This document shows positions 8,291-19,994 of a stretch of 64,000 bases of DNA, one piece after another. The notes beneath the pieces were generated by a model. That model saw nothing but the letters and a program-made list of their open reading frames with translations, made no database searches and had not been told where the DNA came from. Within the stretch, counting starts at the first letter, position 1. Every line of letters starts with the position of its first letter. The stretch spans positions 1-64,000 of the forward strand of contig DASYYB010000006.1 of the NCBI GenBank assembly GCA_035934235.1, given 5' to 3'. This stretch comes from REEB95 sp035934235 (GTDB taxonomy: Bacteria > Pseudomonadota > Alphaproteobacteria > ATCC43930 > CGMCC-115725). The position numbers and the translations under genes are program-made.

Positions 8291-8710
8291 TTACGGCAGC
8301 CGGCGTGCCGGCGGCCGATTGGCAGGGACGGCAGCATTCGCTGGCGTGGCCGCGACGTTCGCCGGGCCGGCCGCGAGACTGCGATAATCTTGCAGCCGGG
8401 TGACGCGCAGACCGGGCAGGCCGTGGCTATCGACCAGGCGCTGCCAAGCGAGAAACTCCTCGATCGACAGCGTGTAGCGCTTGCAAGCCTCTTCGAGGCT
8501 AATGACGCCAGCGCGCACCGCGGCGACAACCACCGCCTTGCGGCGGATGACCCACCGCTTGGTCTCGGGCGGGGGCAAGCTGTCGAGCGACAGCACGGGT
8601 CCAATATCGACGAGCCAGTCGGCTTCGTTCTCGGTCTCGATCGGGCGCGCCGCGGGTGCCACATTGCTGCGCGCGGCGGCGCTGACTGGATTTGAAAATC
8701 GCGTCTGCAT
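8291..8710 (-). CDS. sciP: CtrA inhibitor SciP (DUF1153)
   Basis: SciP is a small helix-turn-helix protein that binds CtrA and blocks its activation of flagellar and other promoters. The diagnostic core is present around residues 45-105: LPPPETKRWVIRRKAVVVAA, then LEEACKRYTLSIEEFLAW and the segment ending in LQDYRS. The protein has 139 residues, longer than the roughly 90-100 typical, because of an Ala/Ser-rich N-terminal stretch and an Ala/Pro-rich tail after about residue 112. A CtrA-like box lies 25-39 bp before the start, so feedback by CtrA is likely. It is divergent from flbT. Confidence 0.92.
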   Translation of the reverse strand: MQTRFSNPVSAAARSNVAPAARPIETENEADWLVDIGPVLSLDSLPPPETKRWVIRRKAVVVAAVRAGVISLEEACKRYTLSIEEFLAWQRLVDSHGLPGLRVTRLQDYRSLAAGPANVAATPANAAVPANRPPARRLP

Positions 8711-8734
8711 GACGCTGAATTTAGGGGCTCCGGT

Positions 8735-8749
8735 TTAAAAAAACCCTAA
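8735..8749. promoter_or_regulatory. Near-consensus CtrA box upstream of sciP
   Basis: On the plus strand TTAA-N7-CTAA, one base off the TTAA-N7-TTAA consensus. It lies 25-39 bp upstream of the sciP start, where bound CtrA would act directly on the promoter. Confidence 0.45.
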
Positions 8750-8832
8750 AACCGCGGTGACCGCGTGGTGACTAAGCTCTTGGACAATTAAGGTAAAATT
8801 CAGCCTGTCGGCGGTTTGGCACGAGTCCCGGC

Positions 8833-8847
8833 TTAACCCATTCCTAA
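8833..8847. promoter_or_regulatory. Near-consensus CtrA box upstream of flbT
   Basis: TTAACCCATTCCTAA fits TTAA-N7-CTAA, again one mismatch. It is 61 bp upstream of the flbT start. With the sciP box it sits in the shared 197-bp divergent region. Confidence 0.45.
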
Positions 8848-8907
8848 AGCTTCAACCCTAGAACGGGCGATGGGGCACCACACAACAGCGCCACGTCAGG
8901 CCGTAGA

Positions 8908-9327
8908 ATGCCGCTGACCATCAATCTGAAGCCGCGCGAAAAACTCATCCTCAATGGCGTCGTGATCGAGAACTCCGGCCCGATGGCCAAGATTCTCATC
9001 CACACCAACGCCGCATTGCTGCGCGAAAAAGACGTGCTGCCGGAAGAGAAGGCGACGACGCCGGCGCGGCGAATCTATTTCGCGATCCAGTGCCAATATC
9101 TGTTTGCCGGCAAGGCCGAGATGTTTCTCGCCAGCATCGACCGGCAGCTTGCGGAGTACGAACAGGCGTGTCCCGAATCGCACGCGCTGCTCGGCGAGAT
9201 TCGTCGTTTGCTCGCCGAGGGTCAGTTCTATCGCGCACTCAAGGCGGCGAAATTATTGATCCAGCACGAGGAGGAAGCGGCCGCCGCGTCGGCCGCGACC
9301 GCCGGTGCCAAGCCTACGATCGCGTGA
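8908..9327 (+). CDS. flbT: Flagellin synthesis regulator FlbT
   Basis: FlbT acts after transcription on flagellin mRNA, usually with FlaF. This protein of 139 residues starts with the family signature MPLTINLKPREKLILNG and continues with VIENSGPMAKILI and the helical LRE-KDVLPEE region. The C-terminal part, after about residue 120, is an acidic then alanine-rich tail. FlaF and flagellin genes, its common neighbours, are not in this window. The gene is divergent from sciP and has a CtrA-like box upstream. Confidence 0.93.
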   Translation: MPLTINLKPREKLILNGVVIENSGPMAKILIHTNAALLREKDVLPEEKATTPARRIYFAIQCQYLFAGKAEMFLASIDRQLAEYEQACPESHALLGEIRRLLAEGQFYRALKAAKLLIQHEEEAAAASAATAGAKPTIA

Positions 9328-9469
9328 GCGAACCGCCTCGCCGTTACGACGGCGGCTAGAAAATTCTGAAATTCGTTCTGAATCAATATGTTGCGGCGCT
9401 TGCCCGCAGCGCCAGCGATTCATATACTCCGCGCCGCTTTGGTGTTCTCGGGGGTCTGTGGGGTTAGTA

Positions 9470-9886
9470 ATGCGGCCAATGCTTCCTCCCGGCTATCGCC
9501 CGTCAGACGGCGAAGAGTTCATGAATCCGATCCAGCGCGAATATTTTCGCCAGAAGCTGTTGCGCTGGCGAGCCGAGCTGCTGGTGGAATCGAACGCGAC
9601 GTTGCAGCAGCTCAAGGAAGAGAGTCTGGCCGAGGCGGATATCGCCGACCGCGCCACGCTCGAAACCGACCGCTACACCGAGCTTCGCACGCGTGATCGC
9701 GAACGCAAGCTGATCTCCAAGATCGACGCCGCCTTGATGCGTATCGAGGACGGCAGCTACGGCTATTGCGAAGAGACCGCCGAGCCGATCGGCATTCGCC
9801 GGCTCGAAGCGCGGCCGATCGCGACTCTGTCGCTCGAGGCGCAGGAGCGCCACGAGCGCATGGAACGCACGCATCGCGACGACTGA
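9470..9886 (+). CDS. dksA: RNA polymerase-binding transcription factor DksA
   Basis: DksA binds the RNA polymerase secondary channel and, with ppGpp, adjusts rRNA and amino acid promoters. The ATG at 9470 gives 138 residues; a longer in-frame start at 9305 adds unrelated sequence, and a G-rich stretch just before 9470 could serve as the ribosome site. The coiled coil (about 20-85) carries the tip motif ADIADRATLETD. In the zinc-finger region only one Cys remains (GSYGYCEETAEPIG), the zinc-poor form seen in many alphaproteobacteria. The tail LSLEAQERHERME is characteristic. Confidence 0.93.
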   Translation: MRPMLPPGYRPSDGEEFMNPIQREYFRQKLLRWRAELLVESNATLQQLKEESLAEADIADRATLETDRYTELRTRDRERKLISKIDAALMRIEDGSYGYCEETAEPIGIRRLEARPIATLSLEAQERHERMERTHRDD

Positions 9887-9945
9887 CACGCGGCGCGCCG
9901 CCGGAGTCGCTCTCCGCGGACTCGGCCGCGCGCGAGCCAAGCCTT

Positions 9946-9960
9946 TTAACTTTGCATTAA
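9946..9960. promoter_or_regulatory. Consensus CtrA box upstream of cckA
   Basis: TTAACTTTGCATTAA is an exact TTAA-N7-TTAA match, and the second half continues as TTAACCAT, the classic CtrA half-site. It lies 112 bp upstream of the cckA start, suggesting that CtrA controls its own kinase. Confidence 0.65.
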
Positions 9961-10072
9961 CCATGCTACGGCGATGGTCGCCGCGCACCGCGCTCGGGTG
10001 CTGAGGGGAGCGGCCAAGGCTGCGCCTGCCGCCCGAACCGGCGGCGAGCGCGTGTGCTAGGCTGCGAGGCTG

Positions 10073-12610
10073 ATGGAGCTGCGATACGAGGGGGATGCAG
10101 CGTCCGGCGTCGAGACCGCTCCGGTCTCGACGGCGGCGTCGGTGCTGCCCGACGATGCGGTCGCGGGCGGCGTCGTGACGTGGATGCGCGCGCTCGGTGC
10201 GCTATCGGTGCTGTTTTCCGCCGTCGCGATCGCGCTCACCACCCTGCTGATTTTTGATTTCGGCAACGAAGCCGCGCTGCGCGCGGCCGCGGTGCTGGCG
10301 GCGACATTCGCGCTCGGCACCGGCGTCGCCAGCGTCGTCGCCAAGCAGATGCACCGGCTGCTGTCGCGTCGCATCGACCTGATGAGTCAGGCGATCGAAG
10401 CGACGCCGGGCGCGCATCTGGTCCTGTCGCCGAACGACGCGCTGGTCTACGCCAACGGCGCCTTCCGCCGTTTCTTCCCTGGTCTGCACGGGGCGCCGCT
10501 CGCGGCGCTGGCGCGCCGCGCCGGCGGCGTCGATCTCATGCGCTTGAAGCACGATGCGCTGCGCGGCGGCCAGGCGCTCGGCGTGCTGGCGGTCGCCAAC
10601 GGGGCGGGCGATACGCAGTGGTTCAACCTGATCGTCGCGCCGCTCGTCGCCAGCCGCGGTTACACGCTGTGGAGCTTCCAGGACGTGACGGCGCGCCACA
10701 CCATGGAGCAGATGCTGCGCGACGAGCGTATGAAGCTCGCCGATTTCCTGGATAATGCGCCCATCGGCTTCTACTCGGTCGACCAGGTCGGCCGGTTCCT
10801 GTTCGTCAACGAGGCGTTGGCGCAATGGCTCGGTCGCGGCGCACAGGAACTGGTCGACAGCGGCGACAAGCTCGGCGATTTCCTGGATGAAAGGCCGCCG
10901 GTGGGCGCGCCGGCCTATGCGCCCTTCGAAGGTGGCGAAACGCGCGGCGAAGTCGTGCTCAAGAGCGCCGACGGCCACCGCATCCACGCGTTGATCAGCC
11001 AAAGCGTCGTGCGCACCGGCGACAGTCTACGGACCCGTTCCGTGGTGCGCGACCTGACGCCCGAGCGCCAATGGGAAGAGCAACTGCGCGTATCGCGCCA
11101 GCGCTTCCGCCGGTTCTTTGCGAATGCACCTGTGGGCATCGCGCTGATGGACGGCGACGGCCGCATCGCCGAAGCCAACGATGCGTTGTGCTCGCTGGTC
11201 GGGCTCGAGCCGGTCGGCGTCATCGGCCGGCCGCTGCTCGAATTCCTCCGGCCGGAAGACCAGGACGCCGCCTTCAGCCAGCTGCGCGCGGCGAGCGAGG
11301 GCCGCGTCGCGCCGGGACCGGTCGAAGTCCGGCTCGTCTGCGCCGGCAACAAATCGGCGCAGATCTTCATCAGCCGCCTCGGCGACGACGCCGCGGACAC
11401 CGCCGGCGGCGGCTTCATTCTGCACTTCATCGATCAAACCGAGCAGAAGAGCCTGCAGGCGCAATTCGCGCAGTCGCAGAAGATGCAGGCGGTCGGCCAG
11501 CTCGCCGGCGGCGTCGCGCACGACTTCAACAACCTGCTGACGGCGATGATCGGCTTCTGCGATCTGCTGCTCGTGCGCTTCCGGCCGAACGACACGACGT
11601 ATAGCGACATCATGCAGATCAAGCAGAACGCCAACCGCGCCGCCAATCTCGTGCGCCAATTGCTCGCTTTCTCGCGTCAGCAGGCGCTGCAGCCGCGCGT
11701 GCTCGCGGTCAAGTACGCGATGGCGGAGCTCTCGAACTTGCTGCGCCGGCTGATCGGCGAGAACATCGAGCTCAAGGTCGTGCACGACCCGAAGCTGTGG
11801 CTGGTCAAGGTCGACCAGGGCCAACTCGAGCAGGTGATCATCAATCTTGCGGTCAACGCGCGCGACGCCATGCCTCAGGGGGGCACGCTGTCGATCCGCA
11901 CCGCGAACGTCGCCAGCGACAGTGAGACACGGCGCGGCCACGAGGTCATGCCGCGGGGCGATTACGTCCTCATCGAGGTGAGCGACACCGGCCACGGCAT
12001 ACCCAAGGAGATCCAGAATCGCATCTTCGAGCCTTTCTTCTCGACCAAGGAGCTCGGCTCGGGTACCGGCCTCGGTCTGTCGACGGTCTACGGCATCGTC
12101 AAGCAGACTGGCGGCTTCGTCTTCGTCGACAGCGATCTCGATCACGGCGCGACCTTCTCGATCTTCCTGCCGCGCCACGACGGCGTCGCCGTGCCGTCGC
12201 CACGGCCTGAGACGGCGGAGGCACGCGACTTGCACGGCGCCGGCACGGTGCTGCTCGTTGAAGATGAAGATCCCGTGAGGCTGTTTTCGGCGCGCGCGCT
12301 CGCCAATAGCGGCTACAAGGTGCTCGAAGCCAGAAGCGGCGAAGCCGCGCTCGAGATCATGGCGCGCGGCGAGAAGATCGATCTCCTCATCACTGACGTC
12401 GTGATGCCGAAGATGGACGGGCCGGGTCTGGTGGGGAGGCTGCGCCAACACCATCCGGACCTAAAGGTGATCTTCATCTCGGGCTACACCGAAGACTCGT
12501 TCCGCAAACGTCTCGGCGACGAACGCGAGATTCATTTCCTGCCGAAGCCGTTCTCGCTCAAACAACTCGCCGGCAAGGTCAAGGAAGTGCTCACCGAACC
12601 GGTGGCGTAG
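10073..12610 (+). CDS. cckA: Hybrid sensor histidine kinase/phosphatase CckA
   Basis: Membrane kinase that starts the phosphorelay to ChpT and then to CtrA or CpdR. The protein has 845 residues. Two transmembrane segments lie at about 40-62 and 68-90, followed by PAS domains (about 100-205, 220-330, 340-460). The DHp helix has the phosphorylated His483 (GGVAHDFNNLL), and the HATPase domain shows NLAVNARDAMP, DTGHGIP and GTGLGLSTVYGIV. The C-terminal receiver has acceptor Asp775 (ITDVVMPKMDG) and is separated by a short acidic linker. This is the standard CckA layout. An exact CtrA box lies upstream; recA follows after 171 bp. Confidence 0.95.
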   Translation: MELRYEGDAASGVETAPVSTAASVLPDDAVAGGVVTWMRALGALSVLFSAVAIALTTLLIFDFGNEAALRAAAVLAATFALGTGVASVVAKQMHRLLSRRIDLMSQAIEATPGAHLVLSPNDALVYANGAFRRFFPGLHGAPLAALARRAGGVDLMRLKHDALRGGQALGVLAVANGAGDTQWFNLIVAPLVASRGYTLWSFQDVTARHTMEQMLRDERMKLADFLDNAPIGFYSVDQVGRFLFVNEALAQWLGRGAQELVDSGDKLGDFLDERPPVGAPAYAPFEGGETRGEVVLKSADGHRIHALISQSVVRTGDSLRTRSVVRDLTPERQWEEQLRVSRQRFRRFFANAPVGIALMDGDGRIAEANDALCSLVGLEPVGVIGRPLLEFLRPEDQDAAFSQLRAASEGRVAPGPVEVRLVCAGNKSAQIFISRLGDDAADTAGGGFILHFIDQTEQKSLQAQFAQSQKMQAVGQLAGGVAHDFNNLLTAMIGFCDLLLVRFRPNDTTYSDIMQIKQNANRAANLVRQLLAFSRQQALQPRVLAVKYAMAELSNLLRRLIGENIELKVVHDPKLWLVKVDQGQLEQVIINLAVNARDAMPQGGTLSIRTANVASDSETRRGHEVMPRGDYVLIEVSDTGHGIPKEIQNRIFEPFFSTKELGSGTGLGLSTVYGIVKQTGGFVFVDSDLDHGATFSIFLPRHDGVAVPSPRPETAEARDLHGAGTVLLVEDEDPVRLFSARALANSGYKVLEARSGEAALEIMARGEKIDLLITDVVMPKMDGPGLVGRLRQHHPDLKVIFISGYTEDSFRKRLGDEREIHFLPKPFSLKQLAGKVKEVLTEPVA

Positions 12611-12677
12611 TCCTGCGGCCGGCGCCCGTTTGCGAAATCTCTTTGAATGAGAACGGCTTACTAGGATTTTTCGGTGA

Positions 12678-12692
12678 GAACGAAGAAAGAAC
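12678..12692. promoter_or_regulatory. LexA (SOS) box upstream of recA
   Basis: GAACGAAGAAAGAAC is an exact GAAC-N7-GAAC direct repeat, the alphaproteobacterial LexA operator read on the other strand as GTTC-N7-GTTC. It lies 89 bp before the recA start and supports SOS control of recA. Confidence 0.85.
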
Positions 12693-12781
12693 TTGTGTCT
12701 AGGAACAAATCATGTACGGTGTGGCACCTATCGGATCGGATTGATGGCCGGCAAGGCTTGGCCTAGGAAGAGGAGCGGGGG

Positions 12782-13882
12782 ATGTCGCAGCAACAGCCAC
12801 AGCATTTGCGCCTTTTGAAAGACGACAACAAGGAAACCAAAGACGCCGATCGGCAGAAGGCGCTCGAAGCGGCGCTCGGCCAGATCGAGCGCGCGTTCGG
12901 CAAAGGCTCGATCATGAAGCTCGGCGCCCATGTCGCGGCGCAGGGCGAGACCGAGGTGGTTTCGACCGGCTCCCTGGGCCTCGATATCGCGCTCGGCATC
13001 GGCGGCTTGCCGCGCGGCCGCGTCGTCGAAATCTATGGACCCGAAAGTTCGGGCAAGACCACGCTCGCGCTCCAGGTTATCGCCGAGGCGCAAAAGGCCG
13101 GCGGCGCCTGCGCCTTCATCGATGCCGAGCATGCGCTCGATCCCGCTTACGCCAAGAAGCTCGGCGTCAACACCGACGATCTGCTGATCTCGCAGCCCGA
13201 CGCCGGCGAGCAGGCGCTCGAGATCGCCGACACACTGGTGCGCTCCGGCGCGCTCGACGTGCTGGTGGTGGATTCGGTTGCGGCGTTGGTGCCGCGCGCC
13301 GAGCTTGAAGGCGAGATGGGCGAAAGCCACATGGGCCTGCACGCCCGGCTGATGAGCCAGGCGCTCCGGAAGCTCACTGGCTCGATTTCGAAGTCGCGCT
13401 GCATGGTGATCTTCATCAATCAGATTCGCATGAAGATCGGCGTCATGTTTGGCAATCCTGAAACCACCACCGGCGGCAACGCGCTCAAATTCTACGCCTC
13501 GGTGCGGCTCGACATCCGCCGCATCGGCCAGATCAAGGAGCACGAGCAGGTCATCGGCAACCAGACGCGCGTCAAGGTGGTGAAGAACAAGATGGCGCCA
13601 CCGTTCAAGGTGGTCGAGTTCGACATCATGTACGGCGAAGGCGTGTCGAAACGCGGCGAGCTCATCGACCTCGGCATGCAGGCCGGCGTCGTCGAAAAAT
13701 CTGGCTCGTGGTACTCCTACGACGGCGAGCGCATCGGCCAGGGCCGCGAGAACGCCAAGCAGTATCTCAAGGACCACCCCGAGATCGCTGGCAAGATCGA
13801 GACCGCAATCCGCGCCAACGCCGGCCTGGTTGCCGACGCGATGCTGGTGGCGAGCGCCGAAGGCGGCGCGGCCGACGAATAG
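12782..13882 (+). CDS. recA: Recombinase RecA
   Basis: Strand-exchange ATPase for homologous recombination and LexA cleavage. The protein has 366 residues. The Walker A motif is GPESSGKTTLA, Walker B sits in LVVDSVAALVPRAELEG, and loop L2 follows in FINQIRMKIGVMFGNPETTT. An AGGAG ribosome site 7 bp before the ATG at 12782 fixes the start, giving a 30-residue polar N-terminal lead. The C-terminus ends in an acidic-alanine tail. It is preceded by an SOS box and followed by a strong hairpin terminator. Confidence 0.98.
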   Translation: MSQQQPQHLRLLKDDNKETKDADRQKALEAALGQIERAFGKGSIMKLGAHVAAQGETEVVSTGSLGLDIALGIGGLPRGRVVEIYGPESSGKTTLALQVIAEAQKAGGACAFIDAEHALDPAYAKKLGVNTDDLLISQPDAGEQALEIADTLVRSGALDVLVVDSVAALVPRAELEGEMGESHMGLHARLMSQALRKLTGSISKSRCMVIFINQIRMKIGVMFGNPETTTGGNALKFYASVRLDIRRIGQIKEHEQVIGNQTRVKVVKNKMAPPFKVVEFDIMYGEGVSKRGELIDLGMQAGVVEKSGSWYSYDGERIGQGRENAKQYLKDHPEIAGKIETAIRANAGLVADAMLVASAEGGAADE

Positions 13883-13936
13883 GCCGCCACAAAAAGCTTC
13901 AACAAGGTTTTGGACGCCCCCCGAAGCGTCCTCTTG

Positions 13937-13968
13937 CCGGCGCCGCGCCCCCAACGCGGCGCCGGTTT
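13937..13968 (+). terminator. Terminator after recA
   Basis: An 11-bp perfect stem, CCGGCGCCGCG (13937-13947) with CGCGGCGCCGG (13955-13965), a 7-nt loop and a short T run. Intrinsic terminator for recA. Confidence 0.7.
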
Positions 13969-14007
13969 CCCTTTGGCGCTGCCGCCTTCATCTGGCATGG
14001 TGCGGCC

Positions 14008-14280
14008 ATGCCAAAAAGGCGCCGAAAATCCGGTCCGGTCATATTGCCGGCGGAACCTGAGCCGCCGGCGCCTGTCCGTAAGGCGCCCAAGCCAACGGGT
14101 CCGTGGTGGAAGGATCCGCTCAAGCTTTCGGCGCTGGCGATGGTGATCCTGGTCGTGATCGAACTCGCCGCCGGCTCGCATCTGCCGCCCAAAATCGTCT
14201 CCTATCTCGATCCACTCATTCTTTTCCTCGGCGTGCTGAGCATCGTGCTCTCGATCATCCGCCGTTGGGAAAACCGCTAA
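14008..14280 (+). CDS. Small two-helix membrane protein, unknown function
   Basis: A 90-residue protein. A basic N-terminus (PKRRRKSG) and a proline-rich stretch to about residue 30 lead into two predicted membrane helices (about 38-57 and 64-84), ending in the basic IIRRWENR. No enzymatic motif is visible. It stands alone between recA and alaS. The start at 14008 is chosen because it is the only ATG that keeps the basic head and both helices without a long non-coding lead. Function not recognised. Confidence 0.65.
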   Translation: MPKRRRKSGPVILPAEPEPPAPVRKAPKPTGPWWKDPLKLSALAMVILVVIELAAGSHLPPKIVSYLDPLILFLGVLSIVLSIIRRWENR

Positions 14281-14401
14281 GGTCGTTGCCGGTCGCCAAC
14301 TAGACAGCACGACGCGCCTTGGGCTTAATGCGACCAGCCGCGCCGGGGTGGATTCGCGCGGCCCACTTGGTTCCGGTCGGGGGAAGGACCAGATTAGCGG
14401 C

Positions 14402-17073
<2,672 letters not shown>

Positions 17074-17077
<4 letters not shown>

Positions 17078-17811
17078 GGCCGTTTCTCCGGCAGGAACAA
17101 CACATCGCCCTGACATGGTGCGTCGAGCGCCGCACCGCCGGGGTGGCCCGCATAGGCGCCGTAACCAAGCTCGGTCAGCATTCGCCACAGAGCCGCGACG
17201 CTGCCGCCGGCGCGCTTCAAATGCTCTTCGTTGAGTTCGATCAATAGCGACGGCTTGAAGCGGGCGAGCGCGGCTTGGCCGCCTTCGACCATCGCCTGTT
17301 CCCAGCCTTCGATGTCGGCCTTGATGAAATCGAGCCGTGTCAGGTCGAGCGTCGTGGCAAGCGCGTCGAGCGTCGTCACGTCGACGGTCTCGGTTTCGGC
17401 GTCGCCGCGGCGCGTGTGCGGCCCGAGATGCGCCAAGCCGAAGCCGTAACTGCCCGAGGCTTTCACCGGAATGGTCAGCGTCGCTCTGGCCGGCGTCGCG
17501 CCCAACGCCAGCGGCAGGATTTCGACGTTACGCAGACGGTTGAAGCGGATCGCGGTGCGTAGAATGCGTCGCGCGTAGCTTTGGGGTTCGATCGCATAGA
17601 TCTGACCGCGCCGCGCCAGGTGCGCGAATAGCTTCGTATATTGTCCGGCATGCGCGCCGACGTCGAACACCACCGCATCTTCGGGAATTAGCGGCGCCAG
17701 CAGAGGCCGCATTTCGCGATGATGCTGCTTGCAGACTGCCTTGAAGAGATGCGCGCACAGTCCGGCGGTGATCCGGCCGCGATAGGGCGCAACGGTCGGC
17801 CCGCCGGCCAT
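17074..17811 (-). CDS. FkbM-family SAM methyltransferase
   Basis: A 245-residue protein of the FkbM family, which methylates hydroxyls on small molecules or sugars. The SAM-binding motif VVFDVGAHAGQYT is at about 48-60, followed by IYAIEPQ, and then the family segment RLDFIKADIEGWE and LLIELNEEHL. The substrate cannot be read from the sequence. It starts 2 bp after the icd stop codon, so it is probably co-transcribed with icd, an unusual partner for this family. Confidence 0.85.
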
Positions 17812-17813
17812 GC

Positions 17814-19028
17814 TCAGACCATCTTCTGCTTCAGCCGCGCGTCGAGCCGGTCGAGGAACGGAATGGTATTGAGGAACGGCGTCGTCGGGCTGATCAGAAT
17901 GGCGAGATCCTTGGTCATCTCGCCGGCCTCAACCGCTTCGATGCACACTTTCTCGAGCGTCTCGGCGAAGCGCACCACGTCGGGCGTCTGGTCGAACGTG
18001 CCGCGATACCACAGGCCGCGCGTCCAGGCGAAGATCGAGGCGATCGGATTGGTCGATGTCTCCTTGCCCTGCTGATGCAGGCGGAAGTGACGCGTCACCG
18101 TGCCGTGCGCGGCCTCGGCCTCGACGGTCTTGCCATCCGGCGTCATCAGCACCGAAGTCATCAACCCGAGCGAGCCGTAACCTTGCGCCACGACGTCGGA
18201 CTGCACGTCGCCGTCGTAGTTCTTGCACGCCCAGATGAAATTGCCGTTCCATTTGAGTGCCGACGCGACCATGTCGTCGATCAAGCGATGCTCGTAGGTG
18301 ATCTTCTTCGCCTTGAAAGCCGCGGCGAATTCCTTGTCGAATATCTGATCGAACAGGTCCTTGAAGCGCCCGTCATAGACCTTGAGGATCGTGTTCTTGG
18401 TCGAGAGATAGACCGGCCAGCCGCGCTGTAGCCCGTAATTGAAACAGGCGCGGGCGAAGCCGCGGATCGACTCATCGAGATTGTACATGCCGAGCGCGAC
18501 GCCGCTTTCGGGAAACTCGAAGACGTCATAGGTCGTCGGCTTGCCGCCGTCCTTTGGCGTGAACGTCATCGTCAGGTTGCCGGGGCCCGGCACCTTGAAA
18601 TCCGTGGCGCGATACTGGTCGCCGTAGGCGTGGCGGCCGATGACGATCGGCGCCGTCCAGCCCGGCACCAACCGCGGGATGTTCTTGATGACGATCGGCT
18701 CGCGGAAGATGGTGCCGCCGAGGATGTTGCGGATCGTGCCGTTGGGCGAGCGGTACATCTTCTTGAGGTTGAATTCCTTCACGCGCGCCTCGTCGGGCGT
18801 GATCGTCGCGCATTTGACGGCGACGCCGTATTTTCGGGTCGCGTTGGCGGAATCGACCGTGACCTGGTCGTCGGTGCGGTCGCGCGCCTCCATGCCCAGG
18901 TCGAAGTATTTCAGTTCGATGTCGAGGTAGGGCAGGATCAGCTTGTCTTTGATGAACTTCCAAATGATGCGCGTCATCTCGTCGCCGTCCATTTCGACGA
19001 CGGGGTTCGCGACCTTGATCTTTTTCAT
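17814..19028 (-). CDS. icd: NADP-dependent isocitrate dehydrogenase
   Basis: TCA-cycle enzyme that converts isocitrate to 2-oxoglutarate with NADPH. The ATG at 19028 gives 404 residues starting MKKIKVANPVVEMDGDEMTR, the homodimeric type II (eukaryote-like) form common in alphaproteobacteria. Substrate and metal motifs include YKSPNGT-like YRSPNGTIRNILGG, then MTSVLMTPDGKT and EAAHGTVTRHFR. An upstream in-frame start at 19157 would add 43 basic residues unlike the family and is rejected. Forms a unit with the FkbM gene. Confidence 0.95.
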   Translation of the reverse strand: MKKIKVANPVVEMDGDEMTRIIWKFIKDKLILPYLDIELKYFDLGMEARDRTDDQVTVDSANATRKYGVAVKCATITPDEARVKEFNLKKMYRSPNGTIRNILGGTIFREPIVIKNIPRLVPGWTAPIVIGRHAYGDQYRATDFKVPGPGNLTMTFTPKDGGKPTTYDVFEFPESGVALGMYNLDESIRGFARACFNYGLQRGWPVYLSTKNTILKVYDGRFKDLFDQIFDKEFAAAFKAKKITYEHRLIDDMVASALKWNGNFIWACKNYDGDVQSDVVAQGYGSLGLMTSVLMTPDGKTVEAEAAHGTVTRHFRLHQQGKETSTNPIASIFAWTRGLWYRGTFDQTPDVVRFAETLEKVCIEAVEAGEMTKDLAILISPTTPFLNTIPFLDRLDARLKQKMV

Positions 19029-19169
19029 GCGTGGCGGGCCTTCTTTTGCGCGGACCGACGGAACGCGGTGCGGTGCTGGGCGGCCGCGGGCAGGCGCCCG
19101 TGCGGCGGCCGGGACAATAACCACGCGCCGGAAGCCGCGCAAGCGGCCCCGACGCAACGCTGGCGCGCG

Positions 19170-19754
19170 TCAGACCAGGCCGCTTTTAGCCGTCGCCTGC
19201 GGCTCCGGCGCCTTCAAAACCGCGTCCGGCAGATCGTCGACACGCGGCAGCACCTGATAAAGGGAGCGCGTATTACGCGAGGCAAAGCCGGAATCGATCA
19301 CGTGCTCGAACAGCCGCAACAGCGGCACCCAATATTCCTGGATATCGATCAAGAAGATCGGCTTGTCGTGCAACCCGAGCTGCCGCCATGTGATGCATTC
19401 GAGCGCTTCTTCCAGCGTGCCGAAGCCGCCGGGCAGGATCGCGAAGGCGTCTGACATCTCGAACATGGCCTGCTTGCGCTCGTGCATGTTTCCGACCACG
19501 AGCAACTGCGTTAGGCCGGTATGGCCGACCTCGCGCTCATGCAGGTGGCCGGGAATGATGCCGATCACCTCGCCGCCATAGGCCAACGCGGCGTCCGCCA
19601 TCAGGCCCATGAGCCCAACGCGCCCGCCGCCATAGACCAGACCGATACCGTTCTCCGCCAAGACGCTGCCCATGCGGATCGCTGCCGCGCGGTAGGACTC
19701 GTCGACGTTCCCCGACGCGCCGCAATAGACGCAGATACGCTTGATCAAAGCCAT
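19170..19754 (-). CDS. LOG-family protein (Rossmann-fold nucleotide-binding)
   Basis: A 194-residue TIGR00730/LOG protein. Members cleave nucleotide 5'-monophosphates, and some make free cytokinins by releasing the base from the riboside monophosphate. The GLVYGGGRVGLMG and PGGFGTLEE motifs, which form the phosphoribohydrolase active site, are intact. ICVYCGAS at the N-terminus is typical. It stands between icd and an unrelated intergenic region. Whether it acts on cytokinin or on general nucleotides cannot be told here. Confidence 0.9.
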   Translation of the reverse strand: MALIKRICVYCGASGNVDESYRAAAIRMGSVLAENGIGLVYGGGRVGLMGLMADAALAYGGEVIGIIPGHLHEREVGHTGLTQLLVVGNMHERKQAMFEMSDAFAILPGGFGTLEEALECITWRQLGLHDKPIFLIDIQEYWVPLLRLFEHVIDSGFASRNTRSLYQVLPRVDDLPDAVLKAPEPQATAKSGLV

Positions 19755-19994
19755 GCTTCGTTACCCTTCGAGCTGCATCGCAGCATGCCCGTAAGCGGCG
19801 GCCAGGGTCGAGCGCTCAATGTGCGGCATTCTGGCGTCGGCGAATTTGACACGTGCGCCCAAGCCGACGCGCCCGTTGTCGTCTGTGCCGCCGAATTCCA
19901 CGACGGCCGGCAATCGGCACGGCGTTTGCGATGGGGATGGCAAAACGATCGAAAAGCCCCATTAACCACGCCGCCAAGAAGAGCGAAGGACGAA

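Noticed and set aside
11027..12454. A 475-codon antisense frame over cckA
   Set aside because: The plus strand encodes an intact CckA with every catalytic motif. The antisense translation is low-complexity and charged, as expected of a shadow.
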